Shown here piece after piece: positions 28,720-36,835 of a DNA stretch of 64,000 nt. Positions within the stretch are counted from its first letter, which is position 1. Each line of letters opens with the position of its first letter. Under the pieces are notes generated by a model. That model was given only the letters and a program-made list of their open reading frames with translations. It did not search any database and had not been told where the DNA came from. The translations under genes and the position numbers were made by a program. The stretch covers positions 1 through 64,000 of the forward strand of contig NZ_JAJLPA010000017.1 in NCBI RefSeq assembly GCF_025548555.1, in the 5' to 3' direction. The stretch comes from Sphingomonas sp. A2-49 (lineage in GTDB: Bacteria; Pseudomonadota; Alphaproteobacteria; Sphingomonadales; Sphingomonadaceae).

Positions 28720-28747
28720 CCCCCGGCGGCTCTGGGGCCGCCGGGGG
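28720..28747. terminator. Strong stem-loop between Sua5 and fliC
   Basis: CCCCCGGCGGC and GCCGCCGGGGG form a perfect 11-bp stem around a 6-base loop between two convergent genes. It can end transcripts from both sides. The minus-strand side is followed by a short GTTTC run, the plus side by TCTGGCTT. Confidence 0.75.
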
Positions 28748-28825
28748 TCTGGCTTGCTCGTCCTTGGGGGGAGAGCGCGGTCGGCGCCGACGCCCTTGGG
28801 GGGCGGCGCCAGCGCCGGAACCGGA

Positions 28826-29644
28826 TTACTGGAGGAGCTTCAGGACGCCCTGCTGGCTCTGGTTGGCCTGCGCCAGCATCGCCGTCGACGCCTGGCTGAG
28901 GATCTGCGCCTTGGCGAGCGCGGTCGTTTCGGCCGAGAAGTCGGCGTCCATGATCTGGCTCTTCGCCGAAGCGAGGTTGGTCGAGTTGGTGGTCAGGTTG
29001 TTGACCGCCGACTGCAGACGGCTCTGGCCGGCACCCAGCGAGGCGCGCGCCGTGTTGACGTCGGTCAGCGCCAGATCGACGCTGGCCATCGTGGCCGCCG
29101 CCTTCGTCGTGTCGCTGACGTCGAGCGCAGTCGCCGAGATGTTCGCGGCGGTGATCGCCTTGCTGGTCAGCGTCACGGTGTTGGTGCTGTCCGCGCCGGT
29201 CTGGATGACCGTTGTCACATCGGCGCTCGTGCTGAACATCGCGGTGCCGTTGAACTTGGTGTTCGTCAGGATGTCGCTGATCTGCGCCTGCAACTGCGAG
29301 ACTTCGGTCTGCATGTTGGTGCGGTCGCTGCCCTGATAGGTGCCCGACTTCGACTGGACCGCCAGCTCGCGGACACGCTGCAGCATGTTCGACACTTCGT
29401 TCAGCGCGCCGTCGGCGGTCTGCGCCAGCGAGATGCCGTCGTTGGCGTTGCGGATGCCCTGGTTCATGCCGCGGATCTGCGCGGTCATCGTGTTCGAGAT
29501 GGCGAGGCCGGCGGCGTCGTCCTTGCCCGAGTTGATGCGCGAACCGGTCGACAGGCGCTCCATCGCGGTCGACAGCGACAGGTTGGCGGAGGTCGATGCA
29601 TTGGCTGCGCGGAGCGATGCGACGTTCGTACCGATAACACTCAT
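28826..29644 (-). CDS. fliC: Flagellin
   Basis: The secreted filament subunit (272 aa). The N-terminal D0/D1 ([15 protein letters not shown] ... [18 protein letters not shown]) and C-terminal D1/D0 ([38 protein letters not shown] ... GVLKLLQ) are well conserved; the central ~90 residues are short, so there is little surface-exposed D2/D3. The start is ATG 29644. It is divergent from the flagellar activator operon and has its own sigma-28-like promoter. Confidence 0.96.
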   Translation of the reverse strand: MSVIGTNVASLRAANASTSANLSLSTAMERLSTGSRINSGKDDAAGLAISNTMTAQIRGMNQGIRNANDGISLAQTADGALNEVSNMLQRVRELAVQSKSGTYQGSDRTNMQTEVSQLQAQISDILTNTKFNGTAMFSTSADVTTVIQTGADSTNTVTLTSKAITAANISATALDVSDTTKAAATMASVDLALTDVNTARASLGAGQSRLQSAVNNLTTNSTNLASAKSQIMDADFSAETTALAKAQILSQASTAMLAQANQSQQGVLKLLQ

Positions 29645-29712
29645 GTGATGTCTCCAATTAGCTGCGGCGCTCCCCGCCGCCCCCAGAGCGGAGGGCCGAG
29701 CCGCCAAATGGG

Positions 29713-29739
29713 ATAACGGCCGGCTTGCGGGCGGCTTTA
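29713..29739 (-). promoter_or_regulatory. Sigma-28 (FliA) promoter of fliC
   Basis: On the minus strand TAAA (29739-29736), then exactly 15 bases, then GCCGTTAT (29720-29713). The FliA consensus is TAAA-N15-GCCGATAA, so the -35 is perfect and the -10 matches 6 of 8. The fliC ATG is 68 bp downstream. The same -10 occurs before fliD. Confidence 0.75.
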
Positions 29740-29844
29740 GAAGAAAAATGCGCCGTGGCCGCAGCGCGGTTTATTGCCCCCTTCCCCGTCCCCCTACGTG
29801 CACGGGCGTCGCGCGCGCGGTCGCGGAACGCGCCCGGAAATATT

Positions 29845-29880
29845 TTGCCGGCCGGCAACCGCTTTAACGCCGCGTTTACC
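29845..29880 (+). promoter_or_regulatory. Palindrome and CtrA-like site before the flagellar activator
   Basis: A perfect 14-bp palindrome TTGCCGGCCGGCAA (29845-29858) is followed by a CtrA-like TTAA-N7-TTTACC at 29864-29880, 39 bp from the ATG of the FleQ-like gene. The CtrA consensus is TTAA-N7-TTAAC. An almost identical site precedes the other sigma-54 activator at 12294. Likely control region; factors are inferred. Confidence 0.5.
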
Positions 29881-29919
29881 CATCTTGCCGCATTGCAGGC
29901 ATGTCCTTGGGGGATAGCC

Positions 29920-31248
29920 ATGCGTTCGATTTTTCCATCTGCTGCGGTCGTGCAGCGCAAATATGCGCTCGTGTCGGGGCTTCGCGCCCAGGGCTTCGGC
30001 GTGGGCGCGTTCGACACCGGCCAGCCCGGCCCGGCCGACCTGTTCCTGGTCGCCGAGGGCGAGGCCCCGCCCGCCCCGGCGCGCACCGTCATCATCGGCC
30101 ACGACGGCGACCGCCACGTCGTGCCTTCGCGCGACGGCCATCCCGCGCGCATCGCCTTCGGCCCGGCGGATGCGGCGGTCGGCAACGGCTTCGCCCGCGC
30201 GCTGGTCGCCGGCCCGGACATGCCGACCGCGGCGGACCCCGAATCGCTGGCGCTGCTGGCGCTCGCCGAGCGCGTCGCGCAGGCGGACATCACCGTGCTC
30301 ATCAACGGCCCCACCGGCACCGGCAAGGAAGTGCTGGCGCGTGCGATCCACAACAATTCGCCGCGCAAGGCCGGGCCGTTCATCGCGATCAACTGCGCCG
30401 CACTGCCCGAAACGATGTTGGAGGCGCTGCTGTTCGGCCACCAGAAGGGCGCGTTCACCGGCGCCTCGTCGGGCGGCGAAGGCTTCTTCCGCGCCGCCGA
30501 CGGCGGCACCATCCTGCTCGACGAGATCGCCGAGATGCCGCTGCAATTGCAGGCCAAGCTGCTGCGCGTGCTCCAGGAGCGCGAGGTGGTGCCGATCGGC
30601 GCCTCGGTGCCGCAGAAGATCGACGTCCGCGTCATCGCCTGCGCCAACCGCGACCTTCAGGGCGAAGTCGCCGCCGGCCGGTTCCGCGCGGATCTCTATT
30701 ACCGCCTGTCGGTCTTTCCCCTGTCGACCAAGCCGCTCGCCGAGCGCCAGCAGGATATTCCCGCGCTCGCCGCGACGATGATCCTGCGCCATGCCGGCAC
30801 CCGCGCGGTGGTGCCGTGGCCGACGACCGCGGCGATCGAGCAGCTGCTGCGCCACGACTGGCCGGGCAACGTCCGCGAGCTGGAAAACGTGATCCAGCGC
30901 GCGCTGCTGTTCGCCGGCGGCGAGACGATCGAGGCGAGCCACATCGTGTTCGACCGACCGATCAGCTTCACCTTCGCCAACGTCTCCGCGGCGGTCACGC
31001 CGCTGTTCCCGCAGGCCACGCCCGCCGCCGAACCGGCGGCGTCGGGCGCGACCCTCGGCAACGTCGTGCAGATGAGCGAATTCCAGGCGATCCGCGAAAC
31101 GCTTGCGGCGTGCGGCGGCAGCCGGATCGAAACCGCGCGCCGCCTCGGCATATCGGAGCGCACGTTGCGCTACCGCCTCGCCAAGGCGCGCGAGCAGGGC
31201 GACGACCTCGCCCGTCCCGGTAGCACCGCCTGGGCGGTGTCGGCATGA
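29920..31248 (+). CDS. FleQ/FlbD-like sigma-54 flagellar activator
   Basis: A 442-aa enhancer-binding protein. The N-terminal ~100 residues look like a degenerate receiver without a clear phosphoacceptor Asp. The AAA+ domain has Walker A GPTGTGKE (130-137), GAFTGA (177-182) and Walker B GGTILLDEIAE. The Fis-type HTH reads ARRLGISERTLRYRLAKA near the C-terminus. Its position at the head of the fli genes and its degenerate receiver suggest the master or class-II flagellar activator working with RpoN. Its stop overlaps the fliE start (ATGA), so it is in the same transcript as the genes it probably controls. Confidence 0.9.
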   Translation: MRSIFPSAAVVQRKYALVSGLRAQGFGVGAFDTGQPGPADLFLVAEGEAPPAPARTVIIGHDGDRHVVPSRDGHPARIAFGPADAAVGNGFARALVAGPDMPTAADPESLALLALAERVAQADITVLINGPTGTGKEVLARAIHNNSPRKAGPFIAINCAALPETMLEALLFGHQKGAFTGASSGGEGFFRAADGGTILLDEIAEMPLQLQAKLLRVLQEREVVPIGASVPQKIDVRVIACANRDLQGEVAAGRFRADLYYRLSVFPLSTKPLAERQQDIPALAATMILRHAGTRAVVPWPTTAAIEQLLRHDWPGNVRELENVIQRALLFAGGETIEASHIVFDRPISFTFANVSAAVTPLFPQATPAAEPAASGATLGNVVQMSEFQAIRETLAACGGSRIETARRLGISERTLRYRLAKAREQGDDLARPGSTAWAVSA

Positions 31249-31604
31249 GCGGCGTCGGTGGTGTCGGCGGCGCGATGAGCGTCGACCGGGTGATGCAGCT
31301 GCGCGCGCAGATCCTCGAACGCAACCAGGCGCTGAGCCGCGCCGGCGCCGCGGAGGGGCCGGCGTCGACGGGCGCGACGAAGCCGACCAGCTTCGCCGAT
31401 ACGCTCCAGGATGCGCTGAAGGACGTCAACGAGGGACAGAACAAGGCGTCCGCCCTGTCCGAAAGCTACGAGCGCGGCGAGACGGTCGACATCGCCAAGG
31501 TCATGCTGGCGCGCCAGCAGGCTTCGGTCGGGTTCGAGGCCACGCTGCAGGTCCGCAACAAATTGCTGTCCGCCTACAAGGACATCATGAGCATGCCGGT
31601 ATAA
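31245..31604 (+). CDS. fliE: Flagellar hook-basal body protein FliE
   Basis: MS-ring/rod junction protein (119 aa). The C-terminal half (FADTLQDALKDVNEGQNKASALSESYERGE ... MLARQQASVGFEATLQVRNKLLSAYKDIMSMPV) is the conserved helical FliE domain. Translationally coupled to the upstream activator by ATGA; fliF begins 3 bp after its stop. Confidence 0.95.
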   Translation: MSGVGGVGGAMSVDRVMQLRAQILERNQALSRAGAAEGPASTGATKPTSFADTLQDALKDVNEGQNKASALSESYERGETVDIAKVMLARQQASVGFEATLQVRNKLLSAYKDIMSMPV

Positions 31605-31607
31605 TCG

Positions 31608-33287
31608 ATGAGCACCGCCCTCGCCACCACCACGCCCTCCGCCCTGCCGGAGAAATTCGCCAACCCGCTGCTCCAGATCAAGGGCGTGCTCGCCCAGCCG
31701 GCGGTGCGCCGCAGCCTGCCGATGGCGCTGCTCGTCGCGTTGATCGGCGCGGCCGCGCTCGCCTGGATGTCGCTGTCGACGCCGACGCAGAAGACGCTGT
31801 TCACCGGTCTGACCGACGCCGACAAGCAGGCGGTCACCAGCGCGCTGACGCAGGCCAGCATCACGAGCCACGTCGACGAGGGCACCGGTGCGCTGACCGT
31901 CGACGAGGACCAGTTCAGCAAGGCGCGGATGCTGCTCGCCGGACAGGGCCTGCCCAAGCAGGCGCCGGGCGGCTACGCCATCCTCGACCAGCTGCCGATG
32001 GGCGTCAGCCGCGCGGTCGAGGGCGAACGCCTGCGCCAGGCGCGCGAAACCGAACTCGCCCGCTCGATCGAGGATATCGACGCGGTGGCCGAGGCGCGCG
32101 TGCACCTCGCCACCCCGGAAGCGAGCGTCTTCGTGCGCGACAATGCCGCGCCCTCGGCGTCGGTCGTCGTCAAGCTCCAGGGCGGCCGCGCGCTGAGCCA
32201 GGCGCAGGTGCAGTCGATCATCAACCTCGTCGCCAGTTCGGTGCCGGGGATGAAACCCGAGAGCGTCACCATCGTCGACCAGATGGGCGCGCTGCTGTCC
32301 AAGCCGGGGGCCGGCGGCGTCGATGCCGACGGCGACGCGCGGCTGGAGATGCAGCGCAAGACCGAGGACAAGGTGCGCCAGCAGCTCGTCCAGCTGCTCA
32401 CCCCGCTGGTCGGCGCCGGCAATTTCACCGCCGAGGTGCAGGCCGACATCAACCTCGACCAGACGCAGGCGACGCGCGAAAGCTACGACAAGGCCGGCAC
32501 GCTGCGCGCCGAGACGGGCAACTGGACGGGCAACCAGGCGGCCGGTCCGGCGACGCCCGGCGGTATCCCCGGTGCGCTGTCGAACACCCCGCCGCCCGCA
32601 AGCCAGCTCCAGACGCCGCAGCCCGCGAACGGCGCGAGCGGCGCGCCCGCCGCGGATCCGACCCCGGTCGCCGGCGGCGCCGCGCCCAATCCCAACAAGC
32701 AGAGCGACAGCTTCCAGCGCGCCTATGACCTCGGCAAGGAAGTGTCGGTCACGCGCCAGACGCCGGGATCGGTCAAGCGCCTGTCGGTCGCCGTGCTGCT
32801 CCGCGATCCCGACAAGACGCGCCGCACCGCGATGGAGATCGGCCAGATCACCGACCTGGTGAAGAGCGCGGTCGGTTTCGACCAGGCGCGGCAGGATCAG
32901 GTGACGGTCATCAGCCGCAAGTTCGCCGATGGCGCCACCGCGACCGATGGCCCGGCCTGGTACGACAACGCCTGGTTGCCGGTGCTGGCGCGCAACGCCA
33001 CCGCGATCGTCATCGCGCTGCTCGTCCTGCTGCTCGGCGTGCGTCCGCTCGCCAAGGGGCTGATGAAGAAGCGCGAGGATGCCACCCCGGCGCTCGCCGG
33101 TCCGGGCGGCGCGATCGGCGGCGCCAATGCCGAGGGCATCACGGTGCATGAGACGGTCAGCCTCGACCGGCTCGCCCAGACGCAGACGGTCGACGACCGG
33201 ATCGGCGCGGTCCGCGGCTTCACCCGCGACAATCCGGCGCGCGCCGCGCTCGCGATCCGCGACATGATAAAGGCGGACGCCAAGTGA
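31608..33287 (+). CDS. fliF: Flagellar MS-ring protein FliF
   Basis: Inner-membrane ring scaffold (559 aa) of the basal body and export gate. A first membrane helix lies at about 40-57 (LPMALLVALIGAAALAWM); periplasmic ring-building motifs follow (LLAGQGLPKQAPGGYAILD, EARVHLATPEASVFVR, ASVVVKLQGGRALSQAQVQSI). A Pro/Ala-rich loop occupies about 310-360. The second helix is ATAIVIALLVLLLGVRP (about 465-481). The cytoplasmic tail would bind FliG. Confidence 0.96.
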   Translation: MSTALATTTPSALPEKFANPLLQIKGVLAQPAVRRSLPMALLVALIGAAALAWMSLSTPTQKTLFTGLTDADKQAVTSALTQASITSHVDEGTGALTVDEDQFSKARMLLAGQGLPKQAPGGYAILDQLPMGVSRAVEGERLRQARETELARSIEDIDAVAEARVHLATPEASVFVRDNAAPSASVVVKLQGGRALSQAQVQSIINLVASSVPGMKPESVTIVDQMGALLSKPGAGGVDADGDARLEMQRKTEDKVRQQLVQLLTPLVGAGNFTAEVQADINLDQTQATRESYDKAGTLRAETGNWTGNQAAGPATPGGIPGALSNTPPPASQLQTPQPANGASGAPAADPTPVAGGAAPNPNKQSDSFQRAYDLGKEVSVTRQTPGSVKRLSVAVLLRDPDKTRRTAMEIGQITDLVKSAVGFDQARQDQVTVISRKFADGATATDGPAWYDNAWLPVLARNATAIVIALLVLLLGVRPLAKGLMKKREDATPALAGPGGAIGGANAEGITVHETVSLDRLAQTQTVDDRIGAVRGFTRDNPARAALAIRDMIKADAK

Positions 33288-34327
33288 GCGCCCCCGCCCC
33301 CGCCCCGGTCGCCGCGGCGGTCCGCAGCTACACCGGCGTCGAACGCGCCGCGGTGCTGATGATGCTGGTCGGCGAGGAGGAGGCCGCGGCCATCCTCCAG
33401 AAGCTCGACCCCGAGGAGGTCCGCCAGCTCGGCTCGGCGATGTTCGCGGTCGCGGACGTGTCCGAACAGGAGATGGAGGACGTGCTCGACGATTTCGTCG
33501 GCAAGGCGCGCGAGCGCACCGGCGTCACCTTCGATCCGCGCCCCAAGATCGAGGCGGTGATGAACCGCGCGCTCGGCCCGGAAAAGGCGGAGAGCGTGCT
33601 CGCCCGCATCACCCCGCCCGAGGCCGCGTGCGAACTCGAGCTGCTCGACTGGCTCGACGCGAGCGAGATCGCGCAGATGATCGAGAAGGAACATCCGCAG
33701 ATCGCCGCGGTGATGATCGCCAACCTCGACCCCGCGGTCGGCGGCCAGGTGCTCGAACTGCTGCCCGACGCGGTGCAGCCCGACATCCTCCACCGCATCG
33801 CGCGGCTGGGGCCGATCAACCCCGACGCGGTCGACACGCTGAAGGCGGTGCTCGCCAACCGGCGCGGCGGCAGCGGCGGCGGGCGCGCGGGCGGCAACGG
33901 CCTGACGCTGGGCGGCACGCGCGAGGCGGCCAAGATCCTGCAGGGCGCGCGCAAGGCGACGGAGCAGCGGGTGATGCCCAAGCTGTTCAAGATCGATAAG
34001 GACGTCGCCAAGGCGATCGAGGAGGCGATGTTCGTCTTCGACAATCTGCTCGACATGGACGACAAGAACCTCGGCACGCTGATCCGCAACGTGGACGGCG
34101 ACATCCTGTCGCGCGCGCTGAAGGGCGTCGACGAGGGCGCGCGCAACCGCTTCCTCGGCTGCATGTCCGCGCGCGCCGCGGACGGCATCCGCGACGAGAT
34201 GGAGGCGCGCGGGCCGATGAAGCTCGCCGAGGTGCTGGAGGCGCAGAAGGCGATGATCGCCATCGCCCGCAACCTCGCCAAGGACGGCACCATCGTGATG
34301 GGCGCGAGCGACGACGATTATGTCTGA
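33284..34327 (+). CDS. fliG: Flagellar motor switch protein FliG
   Basis: C-ring rotor protein (347 aa) that takes torque from the stator. Three armadillo-like parts are recognisable: the N-domain (GVERAAVLMMLVGEEEAAAILQKLD), the middle EHPQIAAVMIANLDP, and the C-domain FVFDNLLDMDDKNLGTLIRNVDGDILSRALKG with the charged motor residues. It starts with GTG at 33284, overlapping the fliF stop (GTGA). A short Gly/Arg-rich linker follows the middle domain. Confidence 0.96.
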   Translation: MSAPAPAPVAAAVRSYTGVERAAVLMMLVGEEEAAAILQKLDPEEVRQLGSAMFAVADVSEQEMEDVLDDFVGKARERTGVTFDPRPKIEAVMNRALGPEKAESVLARITPPEAACELELLDWLDASEIAQMIEKEHPQIAAVMIANLDPAVGGQVLELLPDAVQPDILHRIARLGPINPDAVDTLKAVLANRRGGSGGGRAGGNGLTLGGTREAAKILQGARKATEQRVMPKLFKIDKDVAKAIEEAMFVFDNLLDMDDKNLGTLIRNVDGDILSRALKGVDEGARNRFLGCMSARAADGIRDEMEARGPMKLAEVLEAQKAMIAIARNLAKDGTIVMGASDDDYV

Positions 34328-35057
34328 CTTTGTCGCGGGATTCGCTGCTCGCCACGATACGGCCGCGCACCTGTTGCAGGCCGCCTTCGCTCCCGCCGAC
34401 GGCTTCACCCCGCGCGACATGTGGGCGACGCTGGAGCGCGAGCTGGGCGGCGAGCGCCCTGCGCCCGCGCCCGGCGGGCCGAGGCATTTCAGCCCCGCCG
34501 ACCCCAGCGGCGACAAGCCGACGCACGGCTGGGACCCGCTCGATGCGCAGGCGGAGCCGACCGGCTTCATCGACCCGATCGAGACCGCGCATGCCGCGGG
34601 CTATGCGGAGGGGCTCGCGGCCGCCGCTGCCGCGGCACGCGAGGGCGGCGACCGCGACCGCGCGTTGCTGACCGAACTGACCGCGGCGCTCGCCAACGGC
34701 CACCAGCTCGACCGCGACCGGATCGCGGGCCAGCTGCGCGCCACGGTGCTGATGCTGGTCGAACGGCTGGTCGGCGAATGCGGCGTCGGCGCCGCCGTGC
34801 TGACCGCGCGGATCGAAGCCGCGGCCGAACTGCTTGCAGATGCGAGCGAATCGGCGCTGCTGCGGCTCCATCCCGACGACCTGCCGCTGGTCGAGGGCGG
34901 GTTGCCCAAGTCGATCTTCGCAGCGGGCGATCCGTCGCTGGCGCGCGGCAGCTTCGTGCTCGAAAGCGCATCCACGCTGGTCGAGGACGGGCCCGACCTG
35001 TGGCTGGGCCAGCTCGCCGCGGCGATCGACCGCGTGCCGGTGCCCGCCGCGTGCTGA
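34320..35057 (+). CDS. fliH: Flagellar export regulator FliH-like
   Basis: A 245-aa protein in the fliG-fliI interval. The middle has an alanine- and glutamate-rich helix with small-residue spacing (TAHAAGYAEGLAAAAAAA) as in FliH, and the C-terminus has the V-ATPase E-like fold (LLRLHPDDLPLVEGG). It would hold the FliI ATPase in check and link it to the C-ring. The N-terminus is poorly conserved. It overlaps fliG by 8 bp. Confidence 0.85.
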   Translation: MSDFVAGFAARHDTAAHLLQAAFAPADGFTPRDMWATLERELGGERPAPAPGGPRHFSPADPSGDKPTHGWDPLDAQAEPTGFIDPIETAHAAGYAEGLAAAAAAAREGGDRDRALLTELTAALANGHQLDRDRIAGQLRATVLMLVERLVGECGVGAAVLTARIEAAAELLADASESALLRLHPDDLPLVEGGLPKSIFAAGDPSLARGSFVLESASTLVEDGPDLWLGQLAAAIDRVPVPAAC

Positions 35058-36376
35058 ACCGCTTCACCGCCGATTACCTGGAAACGCTGGCGGTCGCCGA
35101 TTTCCGCCCGGCGCCCAAGGTGTCGGGACGCCTGTCCTCCTACGACGGGCTGCTCATGGAGGCGGTCGGCCTGTCGCTGCCGGTCGGTACGATCTGCGCG
35201 ATCGGCGATCCCGGCGCCAGCGTCGAGGCGGAGGTGATCGGCTTCCGCAATGGTCGCACATTGCTGATGAACCTCGGCGGCCCGGCCGCGCTGCTGCCGC
35301 GCGCACCGGTGCGTCCCGTCGGCCCTCCGGGCGAGGCGGAGGTCGGCGCCGCGCTGCTGGGCCGCGTCGTCGACGGTGCCGGGCGTCCGATCGACGGACT
35401 GGGGCCGATCCGCGGCGCGGGCACATGGCCGCTCGCCGGCAAGCTGCAATCGCCGCTCGACCGCGGGCGCGTGCTGAAGCCGATGGACGTCGGCGTGCGC
35501 GCGATCAACGGGCTGCTCACCATCGGCCAGGGCCAGCGCGTCGGCATCATGGCGGGATCGGGCGTCGGCAAGTCGGTGCTGCTCGGTATGATGGTCCGCG
35601 CGGCGCAGGCCGACGTCATCGTCATCGGCCTGATCGGCGAGCGCAGCCGCGAGGTCGCCGACTTCCTGGAAACCAAGGTCGCCGGGGCCGCGCGCGCGCG
35701 ATCGGTCGTCGTCGCGGTCCCCGCCAACCATTCGCCGGTGCTGCGCATCCGCGGCGCGCTGCGTGCCACCGCCATCGCCGAGGCATTCCGTGCCGAGGGC
35801 AAGCAGGTGCTGCTCATCATGGACAGCCTGACCCGCGTCGCGCATGCGGGCCGCGAGATCGGCCTGGCGCTGGGCGAGCCCGCCTCCGCGCGCGGCTATC
35901 CGCCCTCCGCGATCGCGATGCTGCCCAACCTGATCGAGCGCGCCGGCACCGACGTCCACACCGGCGGATCGATCACCGCGATCTACACGGTGCTCGCCGA
36001 CGGAGACGACGGCAACGATCCCGTGGTCGATTCGGCGCGGTCGATCCTCGACGGGCATATCGTGCTCAACCGCCACCTCGCCGAACGCGGCGTCTATCCC
36101 GCGATCGACATCGGCCCCTCGGTCAGCCGGGTGATGACCGACATCGCCCACCCCGACCACGTCCACGCCGCGCGCGTGCTGCGCCGCCATCTCGCCACCT
36201 ATGAGGAGAACCGCGATCTGGTGCTGATGGGCGCCTATCGCCCCGGCGCGGATCCGGCGATCGACGGGGCGATCGCGGCGCATCCGGCGGTGATGGAATA
36301 TATCCGGCAGGGCGCCGACGAGATCGTCGCGCTGGGCGATGCCATCGCCGAACTGACCGGTGTCTTCGGTGCCTGA
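35051..36376 (+). CDS. fliI: Flagellum-specific ATPase FliI
   Basis: Type III export ATPase (441 aa) related to F1-beta. Walker A is AGSGVGKS at 168-175, Walker B is VLLIMDSLTR, and GERSREVADFLE and RGYPPSAIAMLPNLIERAG follow as expected. The GTG at 35051 overlaps fliH by 7 bp and gives a normal N-terminus (MLNRFTADYLETL); no upstream ATG fits. Confidence 0.96.
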   Translation: MLNRFTADYLETLAVADFRPAPKVSGRLSSYDGLLMEAVGLSLPVGTICAIGDPGASVEAEVIGFRNGRTLLMNLGGPAALLPRAPVRPVGPPGEAEVGAALLGRVVDGAGRPIDGLGPIRGAGTWPLAGKLQSPLDRGRVLKPMDVGVRAINGLLTIGQGQRVGIMAGSGVGKSVLLGMMVRAAQADVIVIGLIGERSREVADFLETKVAGAARARSVVVAVPANHSPVLRIRGALRATAIAEAFRAEGKQVLLIMDSLTRVAHAGREIGLALGEPASARGYPPSAIAMLPNLIERAGTDVHTGGSITAIYTVLADGDDGNDPVVDSARSILDGHIVLNRHLAERGVYPAIDIGPSVSRVMTDIAHPDHVHAARVLRRHLATYEENRDLVLMGAYRPGADPAIDGAIAAHPAVMEYIRQGADEIVALGDAIAELTGVFGA

Positions 36377-36800
36377 CGCGAAGAAGCTGGCGCGCATCCA
36401 TCGCGTCCGCACGCTCCAGCTCGGCCTGACCCGCGCCGACGAGATGCGCGCGCACGAGAAATTCGCCAGCGAGACGCATCTCGCCAGCCGTATCCAGGCG
36501 CTGGCCGACGCCGTGTCGCCGGTCGCCGATACCAGCGCCAGCGCGGCCGCGCTGGGCGCGCAGGCGCATTTCCGCGAACGGCTGCACCAATCGTCCGCCG
36601 CCGCGCAGACGCGCGTCCAGTCCGCCGAGATGTTCGTCAACCGCGCCGCGGAGGCGACGCGCGCCGCCAAGCGCGACCAGAGCGCGATCGAGAAGCTGCT
36701 CGACCGCGCCCGCCGTGCCGCGGTCGCGAAGGAGATGCGCAGCCTCGAGGACATGCCGCCGGCATCCCCATCGAAGGCAAAACGGCACGATCCTTGCTGA
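36360..36800 (+). CDS. fliJ: FliJ-like flagellar export chaperone
   Basis: A 146-aa, highly helical, charged protein directly after fliI, with heptad-like Ala/Arg/Glu spacing over most of its length, as in the coiled-coil FliJ that couples FliI to FlhA. Sequence similarity to FliJ is weak, so the call leans on position, size and coiled-coil character. Start GTG at 36360 or 36369; both overlap fliI. Confidence 0.7.
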   Translation: MSSVPDAKKLARIHRVRTLQLGLTRADEMRAHEKFASETHLASRIQALADAVSPVADTSASAAALGAQAHFRERLHQSSAAAQTRVQSAEMFVNRAAEATRAAKRDQSAIEKLLDRARRAAVAKEMRSLEDMPPASPSKAKRHDPC

Positions 36801-36835
36801 TACCGGGATCGAACCCTCGCTGACGAGATCGCCCG

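Noticed and set aside
29831..29915. Possible sigma-54 promoter upstream of the FleQ-like gene
   Set aside because: Several TTGC elements occur, but none has a GG at the required 10-base spacing; the nearest (GGAAATATTTTGC) is one base short.
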